From: Stomoxys calcitrans
Taxonomy: Eukaryota; Arthropoda; Insecta; Diptera; Muscidae
Assembly: GCF_963082655.1 (NCBI RefSeq)
Contig: NC_081553.1
Location: 193,257,373-193,321,372, forward strand
Length of the DNA stretch: 64,000 nucleotides
Direction of reading: 5' to 3'
Part shown: positions 44,481 through 56,372 of the stretch, piece by piece
Numbering within the stretch: position 1 is the stretch's first letter
Layout: every line of letters begins with the position of its first letter
Made by a program: the position numbers and the translations under genes
The notes under the pieces: model-generated
The model's input: the letters and a program-made list of their open reading frames with translations, nothing else
Told to the model about the DNA's origin: nothing
Databases searched by the model: none

Positions 44481-46177
44481 AAACGCCATTTTAGTCATTA
44501 ATAGGTAAAAAATTATTCATTGGGGTAACAGGAAATCATGTTTAAGACAAAAAAATCAAAAAGTCATCACCCCAGTGTACAACTTTCAGAGTTGCTATCT
44601 TTGAAAGTACATAAGACAATACGTATCGTATGATAAAAGCTTTACGTGAGTCAGACAGCCCCTGGGAATACACTTCCAAGAACTGTCACTCCCTGCCGGA
44701 TAGATAAAAAGTGCAAGTGCTGAAGATCTACTTCTAACTTTGAGCTTTAAGAGAAATCTAATCATCACTGGTTATCCTTGGGTTAGGCAGATAAGATCAT
44801 CTTCCTTTGGCATTTGGCATTATGAGGCAAGCAGTCTTTGTTTCTTAAGAAATTTCCAAAAAAAAAGAAAAAAAATTCCATTCTCCTTTTCTTTTCCTTT
44901 TTTCCCATTCTGTAAGGTGTTTTGCTAACCTCGTGATTTTTTTTTTTTTTTTTTTGCTTCTTCAAGTTTCCTCATATCAGTTGACTTTATGGTATCTAAT
45001 TTAATTCGTAAACACTTGACTCGGGACATGTATGCACAAGTGTACCGAAAATAAGGCCGTTATCTCACAGGCAAAGGAGCCTGAAGTAATGAAGATAAAC
45101 AATGAACAACAAATGACGGAACACATTCCACCTTCTCCTTATCAGGGAAACAAAAGTGAACGGAAAGGTTTCTTATCAGCCGCAGGGAAAAAACTTTATA
45201 AAATAATAAGAAATCAAAAAAAAAAAAAAAATAGAAAAAAGGAATGGAATTGAGAAATGACAAACAGAAACTTCGTCAAAAAAAAAATACCCTACCCTGA
45301 AGGGGGAGAAAGTTTTTGTACTACAAAGAACTTTAGGCGTATCGAGAGCCTTTGAAGTAAAGCCACATGAGCCACTCTAATACACCCAGTCACCGGATGA
45401 TGGGTGGTTGGCTGGCTGCATGTGTCTGGGGATACTTTTGCTCCATTCCCATACGCAGCTCGCCTCTCATGTATGTGGTGGTACTTGTACAGGTTCGTTG
45501 TCTGTCTGTCTGTCCGCTGCTCATTTATTTGCCTTGTTTTCCTTTTGTATTTACCTTTCCGTTGGCTCGTTTGTTCATTTGTTTCTTTTCTCCATTGCTT
45601 GGAACAGCCAGCAACGGTTTCTTGACTTACTGTCTTTTCTTTGCTCGCCCCTCGATATTGGGATTGTTTTCATTGGCTGGGTATTGTTTGTCCACAGGCA
45701 ACGTAATACCGTCCGTTTCTTTCCTACCATTGCGTTGTTCGCTGCAACGTTCATTCGTCTAGTGAAATAAGTTGACTTTCTTCGATGACATGATTGCTGT
45801 GGCTGTTGTTGTTCTTGTTGCCTTATGGTATATAGATATGATGATGGAATTGTACAGCCTGACAGTTATCATGAAATTCCGCAGTTAACATTTGGGTAGA
45901 CAAACCACGTGTCACGGATAAAGGCCACATTTATTTCTTTTAGCTTAAAAAAAAACCAAATCTTGTCCTAATTTTGAGTTTTGTGTCAAGTTAGTGGATA
46001 ACGTAATGTAAAGTGAGGGGATTAACTTTAAGTAGAAATATCACACTCACACAAGTGTCGGCTTCGTGTGTGCATGCCAATAACTCGTGAGCACCCACAT
46101 ATGGTTTCGCAAACATTCCTGTCTGTTGAGGTATTTCAAGGACTCTAAATATTTAACTTCTATGAAGTTTCTCCGAT
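44481..46177. other. Non-repetitive island
   Basis: Host-like DNA with long A or T runs (44,860-44,955; 45,215-45,240; 45,280) and TGTCTGTCTGTCTG near 45,500. Overlapping frames of 70-130 codons at 45.37-45.77 kb in three registers are low-complexity, Cys/Phe/Ser-rich and unconvincing. Confidence 0.45.
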
Positions 46178-48172
46178 ATTATACCCACCACCATAGGATG
46201 GGGGTATACTAACCTTGTCATCTGATCTGCGAACCCATAAAGTATATATATTCTGGATCGCCTTGACATTCTGATTCGATCTAGCCATGTCCGTCCGTCT
46301 GTTGAAATCACCATAGCGGTCGTACGCGTAAAGCTAGCCGCTTGAAATTTTACACAGATACCTTATATTGATGTAGGCCGTTGGGGATTGCAAATGGGTC
46401 GCATCGCTTCAGATTTAAATATAGCTCCCATATAAACCGATCTCCCAATTAGACTTCTTGAGCCCCTGGAAGCCTCAATTGTTGTCCGATTTGGCTGAAA
46501 TTTTTCACTTAGTGTACTGTTATGACCATAGCGCAGAGGTTAGCATGTACGCTATGACGCTGAACGCCTGGGTTCGAATCCTGGCGAGACCATCAGAAAA
46601 ATTTTCAGCGGTGGTTTTCGCCTCCTAATGCTGGCAAAACATTCGTGAGGTACTATGCCATGTAAAACTTCTCTCCAAAGAAGTGTCGCACTGCGGCACG
46701 CCGTTCGGACTTGGCTATGAAAAAGGAGGCCCCTTATCATTGAGCTTAAAACTTGAATCGGTCTGCACTCATTGATATGTGAGAAGTTTGCCACTGATCC
46801 CTAGTGGAATGTTCATGGGCAAAATTTGCATTTGTTCTGTTATGACTATCAACAATTGGGTCCAGTGCGGTTCAAATCGGTGAAGAACCTAATATAGCTC
46901 CCATATAAACCGATTTCCCGATTTGACTTCTTGAGCCCCTAAAAGCCGCAATTTTTATCCGATTTTGGTAAAATTTAGCTCATAGTATTCTGCTATGACT
47001 TTCAACAACTGTGCCAAGTACGGTCCAAATCGGTCTATAATCTTATATAGCTGACATATAAACCGATCTGAAGATTTGAATTCTTGAGCCCCTGGAAGCC
47101 ACAAATTTCGTCCGATTTGGCTGCAATTTTGCAAGTAGTGTTTTGTTATGACCTCCAACAACAGTGAAAAGTACGGTCCAAATCGGTCTAAAACCTTATA
47201 TAGCTCCCACATAAACCGATCTCCCGATTTGAATTCTTGAGCCCCTGGAAGCCAAAAATTTCTTTCGATTTGGCTGAAATTTTGCTTGTAGTGTTCTGTT
47301 ATGACCTCCAAGAACAGTGCCAAGTACGGTTCGAATCGGTCTATAATCTGATATAGCTCCCATATAAACCGATCTCGCGATTTGACTTCTTGAGCTCCTG
47401 GATGTCGCAATTTTTATCCGATTTTGCTAAAATTTCGCTCATAGTATTCTGCTATGACTTTCAACAACTGTGCCAAGTACGGTCCAAATCGGTCTATAAC
47501 CGTATATAGCTGCCATATAAACCGATCTGAAGATTTGAATTCTTGAGCCCCTGGAAGACACAAATTTCGTCCGATTTGGCTGAAATTTTGCATGTAGTGT
47601 TCTGGTATGACCTCCAACAACTTAGCCTAGTACGGTTCAAATCGGTATTTAATCTGATATAGCTCCCAAAAAAACCGATCTTCCGATTTGAATTCTTGAG
47701 CCCCTGAAAGTCAAAAATTTCGTCTGATATGGCTAAAATTTTGCACATTCTGTTCCCTTATGACTTCCAATAACAGTGCCAAGTACGATCCAAATCGGTT
47801 TATAACCGGATATTACTCCCATAGCATAACACTGATCTTTCAATTTGACTTCTTGAGCCCTTACAACCCTCAATTTTTGTCCAATTTGGCTACAATTTTG
47901 AACATAGTGAGTCATTATGACTTCCAACAAATGTGTCAAGTAAGGTTCGAATCGGTCTATAATCTGATATAGCCCCCACATAACCGGTCTCTCGATTATC
48001 CTTGTTGGGTTCCTAGAAGCTTTAATTTTTGCGGGTTTGACAGAAGTTCGGTATGTAGAATAAAATTATGCCCTTCATCTAAATTTAGGTTGTATAAATT
48101 TGTAACGGAACCCATGGTGGTGGGTTCCAAAGATTCGGCCCGGCCGAATATAGCACGCTTTTACTTGTTTTA
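46178..48172 (-). mobile_element. 155-bp-monomer element, complete with both ends, minus strand
   Basis: On the minus strand the element begins AAGTAAAAGCGTGCTATATT, CGGCCGGGCCGAATCTTTGG and AACCCACCACCATGGG (about 48,172-48,105). It has about ten ~155-base monomers and ends with the distal module (CATGGCTAGATCGAATCAGA, GTTAGTATACCCCCATCCTA, TGGTGGTGGGTATAA) at 46,178. Frames open across monomers do not encode a domain. A SINE is nested at 46,527-46,836. This is the best copy in the window for defining the family. Confidence 0.88.
46527..46836 (+). mobile_element. 5'-truncated SINE nested in the 155-bp element
   Basis: The copy starts within the tRNA-like head (CATAGCGCAGAGGTTAGCAT), keeps box B (GGTTCGAATCC), and runs to the tail GGGCAAAATTTGCATTTG. 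Perfect 10-base direct repeats CTGTTATGAC flank it (46,517-46,526 and 46,837-46,846) and interrupt a monomer. This is a target-site duplication typical of LINE-driven retrotransposition. It shows the SINE is younger than the host element. Confidence 0.88.
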
Positions 48173-50930
48173 TGCTAGACTTTTCTTTATTGAAGATAAA
48201 GCGAAAGAGCCGCCGAACATTTCCATCTTCCAGCTAAGAAGAAGGTAATCGAACGCGCCTTTCAAATCAGGAAATATGACAAAAGCATATTAGGCGCTCG
48301 ACTCGCAACGCTCAAAAAGCTTTCTGGCCATTTAACTTTTGCGCGTTGCTTTTGTGGAATTTGTTTGCAGAGTTGCTTTTTTAATGCGCATAGTATGACT
48401 CCGTCTTAAGAATTGGATCGGCCGGAATCGGTCCTCACGTTTTTTGAGGCCCTTTCGATATCAATGCATGCATGATATCGAAAGATTCTTCTATTCTATG
48501 CATGGTCTCCACAGATCTCAGCGGAGAAAAAATTTGCTAACGCAACTCATATAAATGATATTTTGAGTTACAAATTACGTTGAGTGTACGTAATGGGTAT
48601 GATAGGAATTTAGAATATAAAAAATTAAATTAAAAATCTTTGAGCATCATCCAAGCGTTTAGCCATGAATTCTGGAAACCATCTTGAATCAGATACATAT
48701 TTTAAAATTTGTACAATAGTATTTTACCTACATATACCAAACTATGCACCTCCATATTAGAAATGACTAAGGTGTTGACATTAATTTACAGATTTTCTTT
48801 TTGTATGCATCATACCACCACCAGCTGTCAATCCTTTGAAAATCACACAACACACAAAGTGACCTACATTTCGTGCTCTGTGATTTCATGTGGCACGTTC
48901 TCCTTCTTGGCCTGCTGTTATTTTCTAAAAAAAAAACTTAAAAATCTATTTTTACATAGCTATCGCACATTAAAAAAAACACCCACATACTCCTGATTTT
49001 CCTCTACCTCCTAATACTCCTCGGCCACCGCCACCTTTTCCGCCCACATCTATGCTATCTCATCCTCCTCTCGATAAAGACGAAGAAGAAAAAGGCCAAA
49101 AATTAAAAATAAACTTTTTGTTTAGTAGGAAAGAAATCATCATCGTACGATACGAACGTATTTTCGATTTTTCTCTATATCAACATCCTCCTCCTTGAAT
49201 GAGAAATGATAAAAATAAAGAAGAAAAAAAAAACAATAAAGCAAAACTGAACGAACAACAGCAAAAACATTGGTATGGCAACAACCCCCATGCGCAAACA
49301 CACACACTAAGGCAAACCTGCCTTGCCATGTCATGCCAACAAACAGCTAGCGCAAGGCAAAACCCCACCAACGCCCCTTTTATGTACGCGGAAAATCGAT
49401 CCTCACTGCTGTTTTGTTATCGTGGCAGTTTAAAAGTCCCATTCCCCCTCCTTGCTGCCACCCACTCACCTTTTCGCTTCGTCATACAAATTCAAAACAA
49501 GAGTGTCACTTGCACACGATTCCTTAGAATGAAACAATTTGCACGACTTTTCTTGCCTTCAATGTGAAGTCCCCAAAAAACCCCACAATGACAGTAGCAC
49601 AACTAAACAAGAGTAGAAGAGCTAAATAAACGAGAGCTCTCCCTCTCTCTTTCTCTCTGCCTGTACGATAATAAAATTAAATGAGCAGCATGGCCAGCCG
49701 CAAACGAAAGCATGTAGAAATGTTGTGTTGTTTGTGTGTCAATTGTTTTGTGTTTTATCAGTAGCTGCGCTGCTGTACATATAGATGTACCTGCTGCTTG
49801 TTTTGAAAACGAGCAACGATCCCCCACCCATTGTGCGAGGATCGTACCGACACGATGGGGTGGTGGTGATATTAGTTGTTGTTTATATGCCGTTTGTTTG
49901 TGTGTTTCGCTGTGCCTGACACCAAAGAGCATACGAAGGAATAAGAGCTTTTTGTGTTAATTGTTAACATTCACCGCCTCTCTTGCCTTGCTAAATTTAA
50001 AACACCACCATCTCTCCTTACGCCCCTCAACACACCCACAAACCTTTACTAACAAGGGCCTTTAAATACTTAGCTTCTCGGAGTGCCCTCCCCATTTGCC
50101 TTTTAAGTGGATTGGTGTGTGTGTGTGTGAGATGAGAGTGTATAAATGTTTGCTTTTATTTTTTCAATTCCTTTACACAGCATTTTTTTTTGTTTCAATA
50201 TTTCTCAACTGTGGTGGGGATGGCTGATAGCAACAGGCAAAAGCAAAAGCAAAGCAAAGCAAGCATTTCGATCCGCCGCCAGGCAATCAACAATCGCTGA
50301 ATTCCGTTCCAAAGGCACTCGGGAACTTTCAAGCACACTCACTCGCCATTGCAAGTCATTGTGTACTTGACTCCTTGTTGTTGCTCTTTGTTGTTGTATT
50401 GGTTTACTGTTGCTGATAAACAACACCATAATTTCTTAAATATACCCTACTCACATATGTACCCAAATACATGCACGCACACTCACACCCTGTGGATACT
50501 TACATAAGCCTTCGAATGGGAACAGTAAACTTTGGCATTCCTTTTTTGGTGTTTATACTACAATTCTCCACAATTTTTGATTTCCTTTTGGGAGAGTGTG
50601 AAAAACATATGAGAGAAGGGTAGAGTAAAGAATTGGATCCCGAATTGTGTGACTGTGTTTGTTTAATGCATGGACTTCGTGCTGATAAGCAAATTCCCAG
50701 GGACTGTGGTTCACAATCTACAAGCAAAAGAAAACTCTTGGGGGAAAAATAAACAAACTGTATCGGTAATTTGTCCCAAGAAATATTTGAAAGAGGAAAT
50801 TGTAAAACCTAATGGCCAACGAAGCTCTGTCTGACATCAATTAAACTAGCGAATGGCAGTAAACTCGAAATAAAAATACTACTTTGCAGTAGCTCTTTAA
50901 CTTAAAATGTTGTAACCCCTTAAAAATGGA
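48173..50930. other. Non-repetitive island, 2.8 kb
   Basis: Mostly host-like AT-rich DNA with TTGTTG/CAACAA, CTCTCTC and CACACA tracts. A segment near 48,340-48,385 (GCGCGTTGCTTTTGTGG, TTTGTTTGCAGAGTTGC) recurs at 56,471-56,507. A possible minus-strand donor (AAAG-GTGAGTGG) lies near 49,466. No gene is recognised. Confidence 0.45.
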
Positions 50931-51012
50931 ACGTTAATCCAGAGAAGACTGAAGTTTGTCTGTTTACAAGGGTGGTGAAGAATGGGGCCTTTCCAAGAGT
51001 CGTGTTTCTTAA
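50931..51012 (+). pseudogene. Tiny LINE reverse-transcriptase fragment
   Basis: One frame reads NPEKTEVCLFTR. That closely follows the N-P-x-K-T-E-L-x-L-F-T-R pattern after the catalytic box of jockey-like LINEs. About 25 codons remain before a SINE. Confidence 0.45.
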
Positions 51013-51034
51013 TATCTGAGAGTTATCTAGGATA

Positions 51035-51293
51035 GGAGGCCACCTTGAAGCAGGTACGCTAAACGTCGAGTTAGAATCCTTGGTGGATTCCTCCTAATGT
51101 TGGCAGCATTTGTGAAATATTAAACCATGTTAAACTTTTTCTCAAAGAGGTGTCTTCCTGGGGCACGCCATACGGACGCGGCTATAAAAAAGAGGTCGCT
51201 TATCATTGAACTTAAACTTGAATCGGACAGTAGTCATTGATATGTGAGAAGATTGTCCCCTCTTCGTTAATGCAATGTTCGTGGGGAAATTTG
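51035..51293 (+). mobile_element. Diverged SINE with internal deletion, plus strand
   Basis: GGAGGCCACC starts the head, but box A/B sequence is largely lost. The body (CTCCTAATGTTGGCAGCATT, CTCAAAGAGGTGTCTTCCTG, GGCTATAAAAAAGAGG, CTTAAACTTGAATCGGAC) and the tail (CAATGTTCGTGGGGAAATTT) are recognisable. It is older than the 43.5- and 46.5-kb copies. Confidence 0.75.
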
Positions 51294-51743
51294 GAATCTA
51301 GTTGAGAGACCAGCGAGATTCGAAAATAGAAGTAGAAGTACACCAGATCTGGTCCAATACAAAGCCTCTTAAGTGCAACGAAGTACGAGTTAATGGTGTT
51401 TGCGAAGATCCCGCATATAGCACAGTCCTATTGCGAGATGCGAATCGGTACAGAAGAAGGCTAGTACTGAGGAGTAGAAGAAGGAAATCAGTATGGCTTA
51501 CGGCATCATTATGCGGTATATTCCGGCAGAATTGGAGAGGTGAATCGTTGATACAGTTCCTGTGTCTTGACTGGTTTTCGCGGCTATCTGATACCGACAC
51601 GTGGGTGTTAATACGATATCAGATTTGAACCAATTTAGGAAAATGGAATGAAAAATTATTAGGGGTTATACGAATATCACCAAATTTCCAAAATTATAAT
51701 TTTCGATGTTACTTTCCATTACTTGGATATTGCCAAAGCAAAT
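51294..51743. other. Unassigned spacer
   Basis: Two antiparallel frames of 100-108 codons overlap here. Neither shows a domain, and their mutual overlap suggests at most one could be real. The sequence could be old transposon DNA. Confidence 0.35.
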
Positions 51744-51840
51744 ATGCCCATAAACATTCCATTAAGGAACAGGAGCAAACTTCTAACATATCAATGGGTT
51801 CTGTCCGATGTTAGCTTTAAGCTCAATGATAAAGGGCCAG
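51744..51840 (-). mobile_element. SINE 3' fragment, minus strand
   Basis: GCCCATAAACATTCCATTAA, GGAACAGGAGCAAACTTCT and CTCAATGATAAAGGGCC are the reverse complement of the SINE's 3' third. The remainder is absent. Confidence 0.75.
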
Positions 51841-53160
51841 CCTGGGTCTCCGTAATAGCTTAGATATTCGCAAAAGCCCAAGCCTAAGTCTCCACAAGAG
51901 TCCAAGTCTCATAAAGCTATAAAATAATGTAGCGCGTAAATCTCCACCAGCAGCCAAGTATCCACAAAGGCTTAATTGTCCACTAAAAAGCAATCAGAGT
52001 AAATTAGTTGATGTGTAAAATCATCTGTTATTGTAAATGCGTGCCTAAACCTCAACGAGAGCCTGTGTCTCAACAAAGTCTTTACAAGATCCTAGGTCTC
52101 TGCAAAATCCTCAAACCATCACAAGACCCTAAGTCTTCACAAAACCCATTTTCTCGATAAGAAGCTGTTTCCATAAGAGCCTAAGTTTCCACGAGAGCCT
52201 AAGTCCTAATAAGAGCGCGAGTCTCCACAAGAGCCAAGTTCTCTATACTAGACTTAGCCTCCACAAGATCTTAAAGTTCCATAAGAACCAACAAAGTCTC
52301 CACGAAAACTTTTTCTCGACTAAAACCGATGTCTCAATAAAAGCCAAAGCCTCAATGAAAAACTAAGTCACCACAGAAGTCCTAGCGTCCACAAGACCTT
52401 AGCCTCCACAAGAGCTAAAGTCTCCACGAAAACTTATTTCTCAACAATAACCTAAGTCTCCATAAGAGCCTAAGTTTCCACAAGAGCTTAAGTCACCATA
52501 AGAGCCAAAGTCTCAATGAAAAGCTAGGTCTCCACGCTAGTCTTAGTCTCCACAAGAGCCTAAGTCTCCACAAGAATCTTAGTCATCACAAGAGCCAACA
52601 GAGTCACCACCAAAAACCTATTTCTCGTCTAGAACTAAAGTCTCAAAAAAGGCCAAAGTCTCAGTGAAAAACTAAGTCACCACACTAGTCCTAGTGTCCA
52701 CAAGACCTTAGCCTCCACAAGAGCTAAAGTCTCCACGAAAACATATTTCTCAACAAGAGCCTAAGCAGCCACAAGAGTCTAAGCAGCCACAAGAGCCTAA
52801 GCAGCCATAAGAGCGTGAGTCTCCACAAGATCCAAAGTCTCATTGAAAAACTAAGTCACCACACTAGCCTTAGTCTTCACAAGAACACAAGTATCCAAAA
52901 GACCTTAGCCTCCACAAGAGCTAAAGTCTCCACGAAAATGTATTTCTCAACAAAAACCTAAGTCTCCATAAGAGCCTAAGTCTACAGAAGAGCTTGAGTC
53001 TCAGCAATACCCAAAGTCTCAATGAAAAACTAAGTCTCCACACTAGTCTTGGTTTCCGCAAGAGTGAAAATCTCCACGAAAACCTAAATTTTCATCATTC
53101 TAGCTTAAAGAATCCAAAACAAAACAAAACTTCCACAATAGTCGTAGTCTCCACAAGTAT
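51841..53160. repeat. 18-bp minisatellite, unit CCTAAGTCTCCACAAGAG
   Basis: About 70 units of roughly 17-19 bases (CCTAAGTCTCCACAAGAG, with frequent CCAAAGTCTC and CCTTAGCCTCCACAAGAG variants) run left to right. A block with CTCCACGAAAACTTATTTCTCAACAA recurs several times at 250-290-base spacing, which indicates higher-order structure. No dyad is evident in the unit. The array is interrupted by a LINE relic at 53,165 and resumes at 53,640. Confidence 0.88.
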
Positions 53161-53164
53161 CTTA

Positions 53165-53640
53165 GTCCCTATCCACAATGTCCAGAAGCATTAGGTGTAC
53201 CATTGAGTTTATCTGATAGTATCGGATTTGGATTTGGCTGACTATTGAACTTTGGACTTTTGAAGAATTGCACACCAGACCACAACACCATACAGTATTA
53301 TGAGTGTGAGAACTGCAGTATATACCCAGTGTATGACAACTTTTACCAATGGTTCTCTTGTACGTGTATAGGGCAAGAGTTGCCTTTCCTACCCTTTCCA
53401 AGATGTTGGATTTGAAGTTCAATTTCTTGTCCAGCAAAATACCCAGGTATTTTGCGCTTTCAGTAAATGGAAAATTCTCTCCTCCCAAGGAGACAGGTTC
53501 CCCTCTGGGAAACTTCTATCTCCTGCTGAAAAGAACTATTTCTGTTTACTCGTATTTACGCCTAGACCACTTTTGGTAGCCCACTTCGCTGCCGCACTGA
53601 GAGCATCCCGAAGGTTATCTCTAAGAGTGCTGGAAAAGCT
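53165..53640 (-). pseudogene. LINE reverse-transcriptase (palm/thumb) relic inserted in the array
   Basis: On the minus strand the region reads LSAAAKWATKSGLGVNTSK, a short frameshift, then FPFTESAKYLGILLDKKLNF, KSNILERVGKATLALYTYKR and TIGKS. This is the post-catalytic palm and thumb region of jockey-like LINE reverse transcriptases. Only ~160 codons survive, without catalytic motif or 3' end, and with frameshifts. The same satellite lies on both sides. Confidence 0.8.
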
Positions 53641-53866
53641 TATGTCTTCACAAGAATCTTGTTCTCACCTTCACAACACCCTAAGTCTTCACAAAAAAAC
53701 TATTTTTCGCCAATAATAAACTAAGTTTCCACAAGAGCCTAAGTCCCTACAAGTGTGTGAGTCTCCATAAGAGCCAAAGTCTCCATGAATAACTTAGTCT
53801 CCACAAAATCTCCACGAAAACCTAAATGTACACCACTCTCTCCACGAAAACCTAAATGTAAACCAT
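53641..53866. repeat. 18-bp minisatellite, right remnant
   Basis: Units such as CCACAAGAGCCTAAGTC and CTCCATAAGAGCCAAAGTCT resume after the LINE relic. A CTCCACGAAAACCTAAATGT segment is duplicated immediately before the SINE. Confidence 0.85.
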
Positions 53867-54180
53867 GGAGGCCACCGTAGCGCGAAGGTTAGCATGTCTG
53901 CCTATGACTCTGAACGCCTCGGTTCGAATCCTGGCGAGACCATTAGAAAAATTTTTCAGCAGTGGTTTTTCCCTCTTAATGCTGGCAACATTTGTGAGGT
54001 ACTATGCCATGTAAAACTTCTCTCCAAAGAGGTGTCGCACTGCGGCACGCTGTTCGGACTCGGCTATAAAATGGAGGCCCCTTATCAATGAGCTTAAACT
54101 TGAATCGTGAGTAGTTCATTGATATGTGAGAAGTTTGCCCCTGTTCCTTAGTGGAATGTTCATGGGCAAAATTTGCATTT
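53867..54180 (+). mobile_element. tRNA-derived SINE, full length, plus strand
   Basis: The head GGAGGCCACCGTAGCGCGAA, then GGTTAGCATGTCTGCC, and box B GGTTCGAATCCTGGCGAGAC are intact. The body and tail match the other copies (GAGGTGTCGCACTGCGGCAC, GGGCAAAATTTGCATTT). Clear target duplications were not found. It abuts the end of the 18-bp array. Confidence 0.88.
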
Positions 54181-55454
54181 TTACAATTTAGTTGGACCCA
54201 AAATATATTCCCTTCCCATTTTCGCATTTTAAACTCCTGGGACGATTTTGATTTCATTTATTTTCCCTTTTCAGGAGTCAAAGACAGGCTTATTGAATAA
54301 TAAATTTCATTGAATTTTGGACTGTAAGGTCAACCATTAAAAAGTTTCCTGGTTTATGACCTCCACTATGCTTTATAAAAATCTTAAAAAACTTAAAATG
54401 CTTGTATCGCCTTAAATGTATTTTGGATTCAGTACCATCCTTAAGCTTCCAGTGAGTAATATTCGTCCTTGAATCATCAACTTCTTAAAATGTTTGATAA
54501 ACCACTGTGACTAGGCTTCATTATATTTGTATTGTGGTTTTTTTTATTATTTTTTGTTTATTAAGGCTTGGATTTCAAGAGTCACATTTCGAGCACCAAG
54601 TCAAATTTGCGAATTGTTCCTTTGTTATCGTATGGTTATTTGGCATTTTTTCATAAACGGATGTGTGAGAGCCATATCAGTGGGACACTTAGGAACAATG
54701 AGGATGAAATAATAAAAAAATAAGTAATCGCAATTTAAAGAACTTCCTGTCGCCATGCATGGGTTTTCGCCATCCTTCATTCAAGGAACTATCCTGAATG
54801 ATACCTTGTAAAGATATGAAAACAGACATTTTTGAAGAACTTTCCCTAAGCAAATAAGAAAAAATATTTTCCTACTATAACAACATAATGAAGGACCTCC
54901 TCAATTCGATGGGTAAAAAGATGATGGGGTTTTCAATCCATTGTTTAACCAAAACCAGCACATGCGCAAATCAAAGTTTATACAGCACCAATCGCATAAT
55001 GGCTCATTTTTTGTTTGAGGGTTGTTCACAACACCCCTTAGGATTTGGGTGTAGTAGTCTTGGTAATATGGCGACAAAGGACAAAACTGTTGGTGGTGGA
55101 TCTTGTATCATATTTTTGGAATAACCTATTGTAATTGCTTACATGAAGTTTGAGTCTACCACTTATCTTATCTAGGACTGGTCTGGTAAGGGTATCATAA
55201 ATTCCAAAAATACTGCAAGAATTAACAAATTTATGGATTTATTATTGATTTGTATACTCAGTATTTTATGTACAAAAGGTGGGATACAAAAATTCAAACT
55301 TCAACTTCAACTCTCATATCAATGAGTGGCAGTATATACTGCCCGAAATTAATCAGCTGGCATACAATTTTTATGAATTTTTGCCAGATCTCGTCGTCGA
55401 ACATATCAATTTTCCCTTTCTTTTTTTTAACTTTTTCTCTGGGTTTTATCCTTA
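54181..55454. other. Non-repetitive spacer
   Basis: AT-rich DNA with no defended gene or repeat. CTTAAAATGCTTGTATCGCC (about 54,396) resembles part of the 56.5-kb tandem unit. Confidence 0.45.
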
Positions 55455-55745
55455 CAAAATTTACTTCTCATGAATATTCCATTAAGGAACGAAAGGATAC
55501 TTCTCTCATATCAATGAGTGCAGTCCGATAAATGCTAAAGCATTGAGGCCGAGTCCGACGGCGTGCCGCATGGCGACATCAATTGGCGGAGAAACTTTAA
55601 CATGGGAGAATACCTCACAAATGTAGCCAGCATAAGCAGGAGGGCAACCACTGCTGAAGATTTTTCTGTTGTTCGCAACGGGTTTCAAACCCAGGCGTTC
55701 GGCGTCAAAGGCGAACATGCTAACCTCTGCGCCACTGTGTCCTCC
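55455..55745 (-). mobile_element. SINE, minus strand, diverged
   Basis: The reverse complement carries the tRNA-like head (TTAGCATGTTCGCC, GGGTTTGAAACCC in place of the usual box B), the CTCCCATGTTAAAG body and an ATGAATATTCCATTAAGGAA tail. Divergence is high in the middle (GCCGAGTCCGACGGCGTGCC). Confidence 0.75.
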
Positions 55746-55849
55746 TACTTGTGGCATTTTTAATCGCCACATTTTGACATTCATAATGGTCATGGGGTCT
55801 TTACACCCTAGACATCGCAGGGAAACTGGAATCTGTGGCTATGCCTCTA

Positions 55850-56372
55850 GCTAAGTTTTCAGGACCAGGTCCGAAGGACAAGGAATGATAGATGGTCACA
55901 AAGAGGGAGTTGTAAGCATTCCAAAACTATGTGGCCTCATCAAGACTTGAAGAGGTCTACTGCGTTGCTGTCATTGGCTAGACCAGACGTCTGAGTCATT
56001 GTGTCCATCATGACAGGTCACTGTCTAATCGGAAAATATGCTGACAGACTGAAGGTTGCCAGAAATGACTTTTGCAGAAGCTGTGAGGACATCGAAGAAG
56101 AAGAGACTATAGAACACCTTCTGTGTGTGTGGGTCACGCACTAGCAGTTAGAAGGAGTTCCACTTAAGGTTCTCATTTCTTGGAGAACCTGTCTGATTTA
56201 GCGGATGTGAACATTCGCAAGTTATTGGACTTTTTAAAGCTAATCTGGATGGTTCAACGGTAGGAACTAGAAGGCATCTTCCTTCTTTTGTTCCTGTGGT
56301 ATCACAAGGGACGAAGACGTCTTAGTGAGTGTGATAACAGACTGCCACTTAAACCTAACCTAACCTACAGGA
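55850..56372 (+). pseudogene. LINE 3' end relic
   Basis: One frame reads MTGHCLIGKYADRLKVARND, then FCRSCEDIEEEETIEHLLC. This is the RNase H-to-tail region and Cys/His box of jockey/LOA-like elements. A 3' UTR follows with GGTATCACAAGGGACGAAGA and a final CCTAACCTAACC. Everything upstream of the RNase H tail is missing or decayed. Confidence 0.75.

Noticed and set aside
45367..45770. Three overlapping frames of 73-131 codons, Cys/Phe/Ser-rich, some membrane-like
   Set aside because: They overlap in different registers in T/C-rich DNA with no domain and no conserved start or splice signals that I can see.
51298..51628. Antiparallel 100- and 108-codon frames
   Set aside because: They are mutually overlapping, with no domain. 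The flanks are SINE and LINE debris, so old transposon DNA is likelier.
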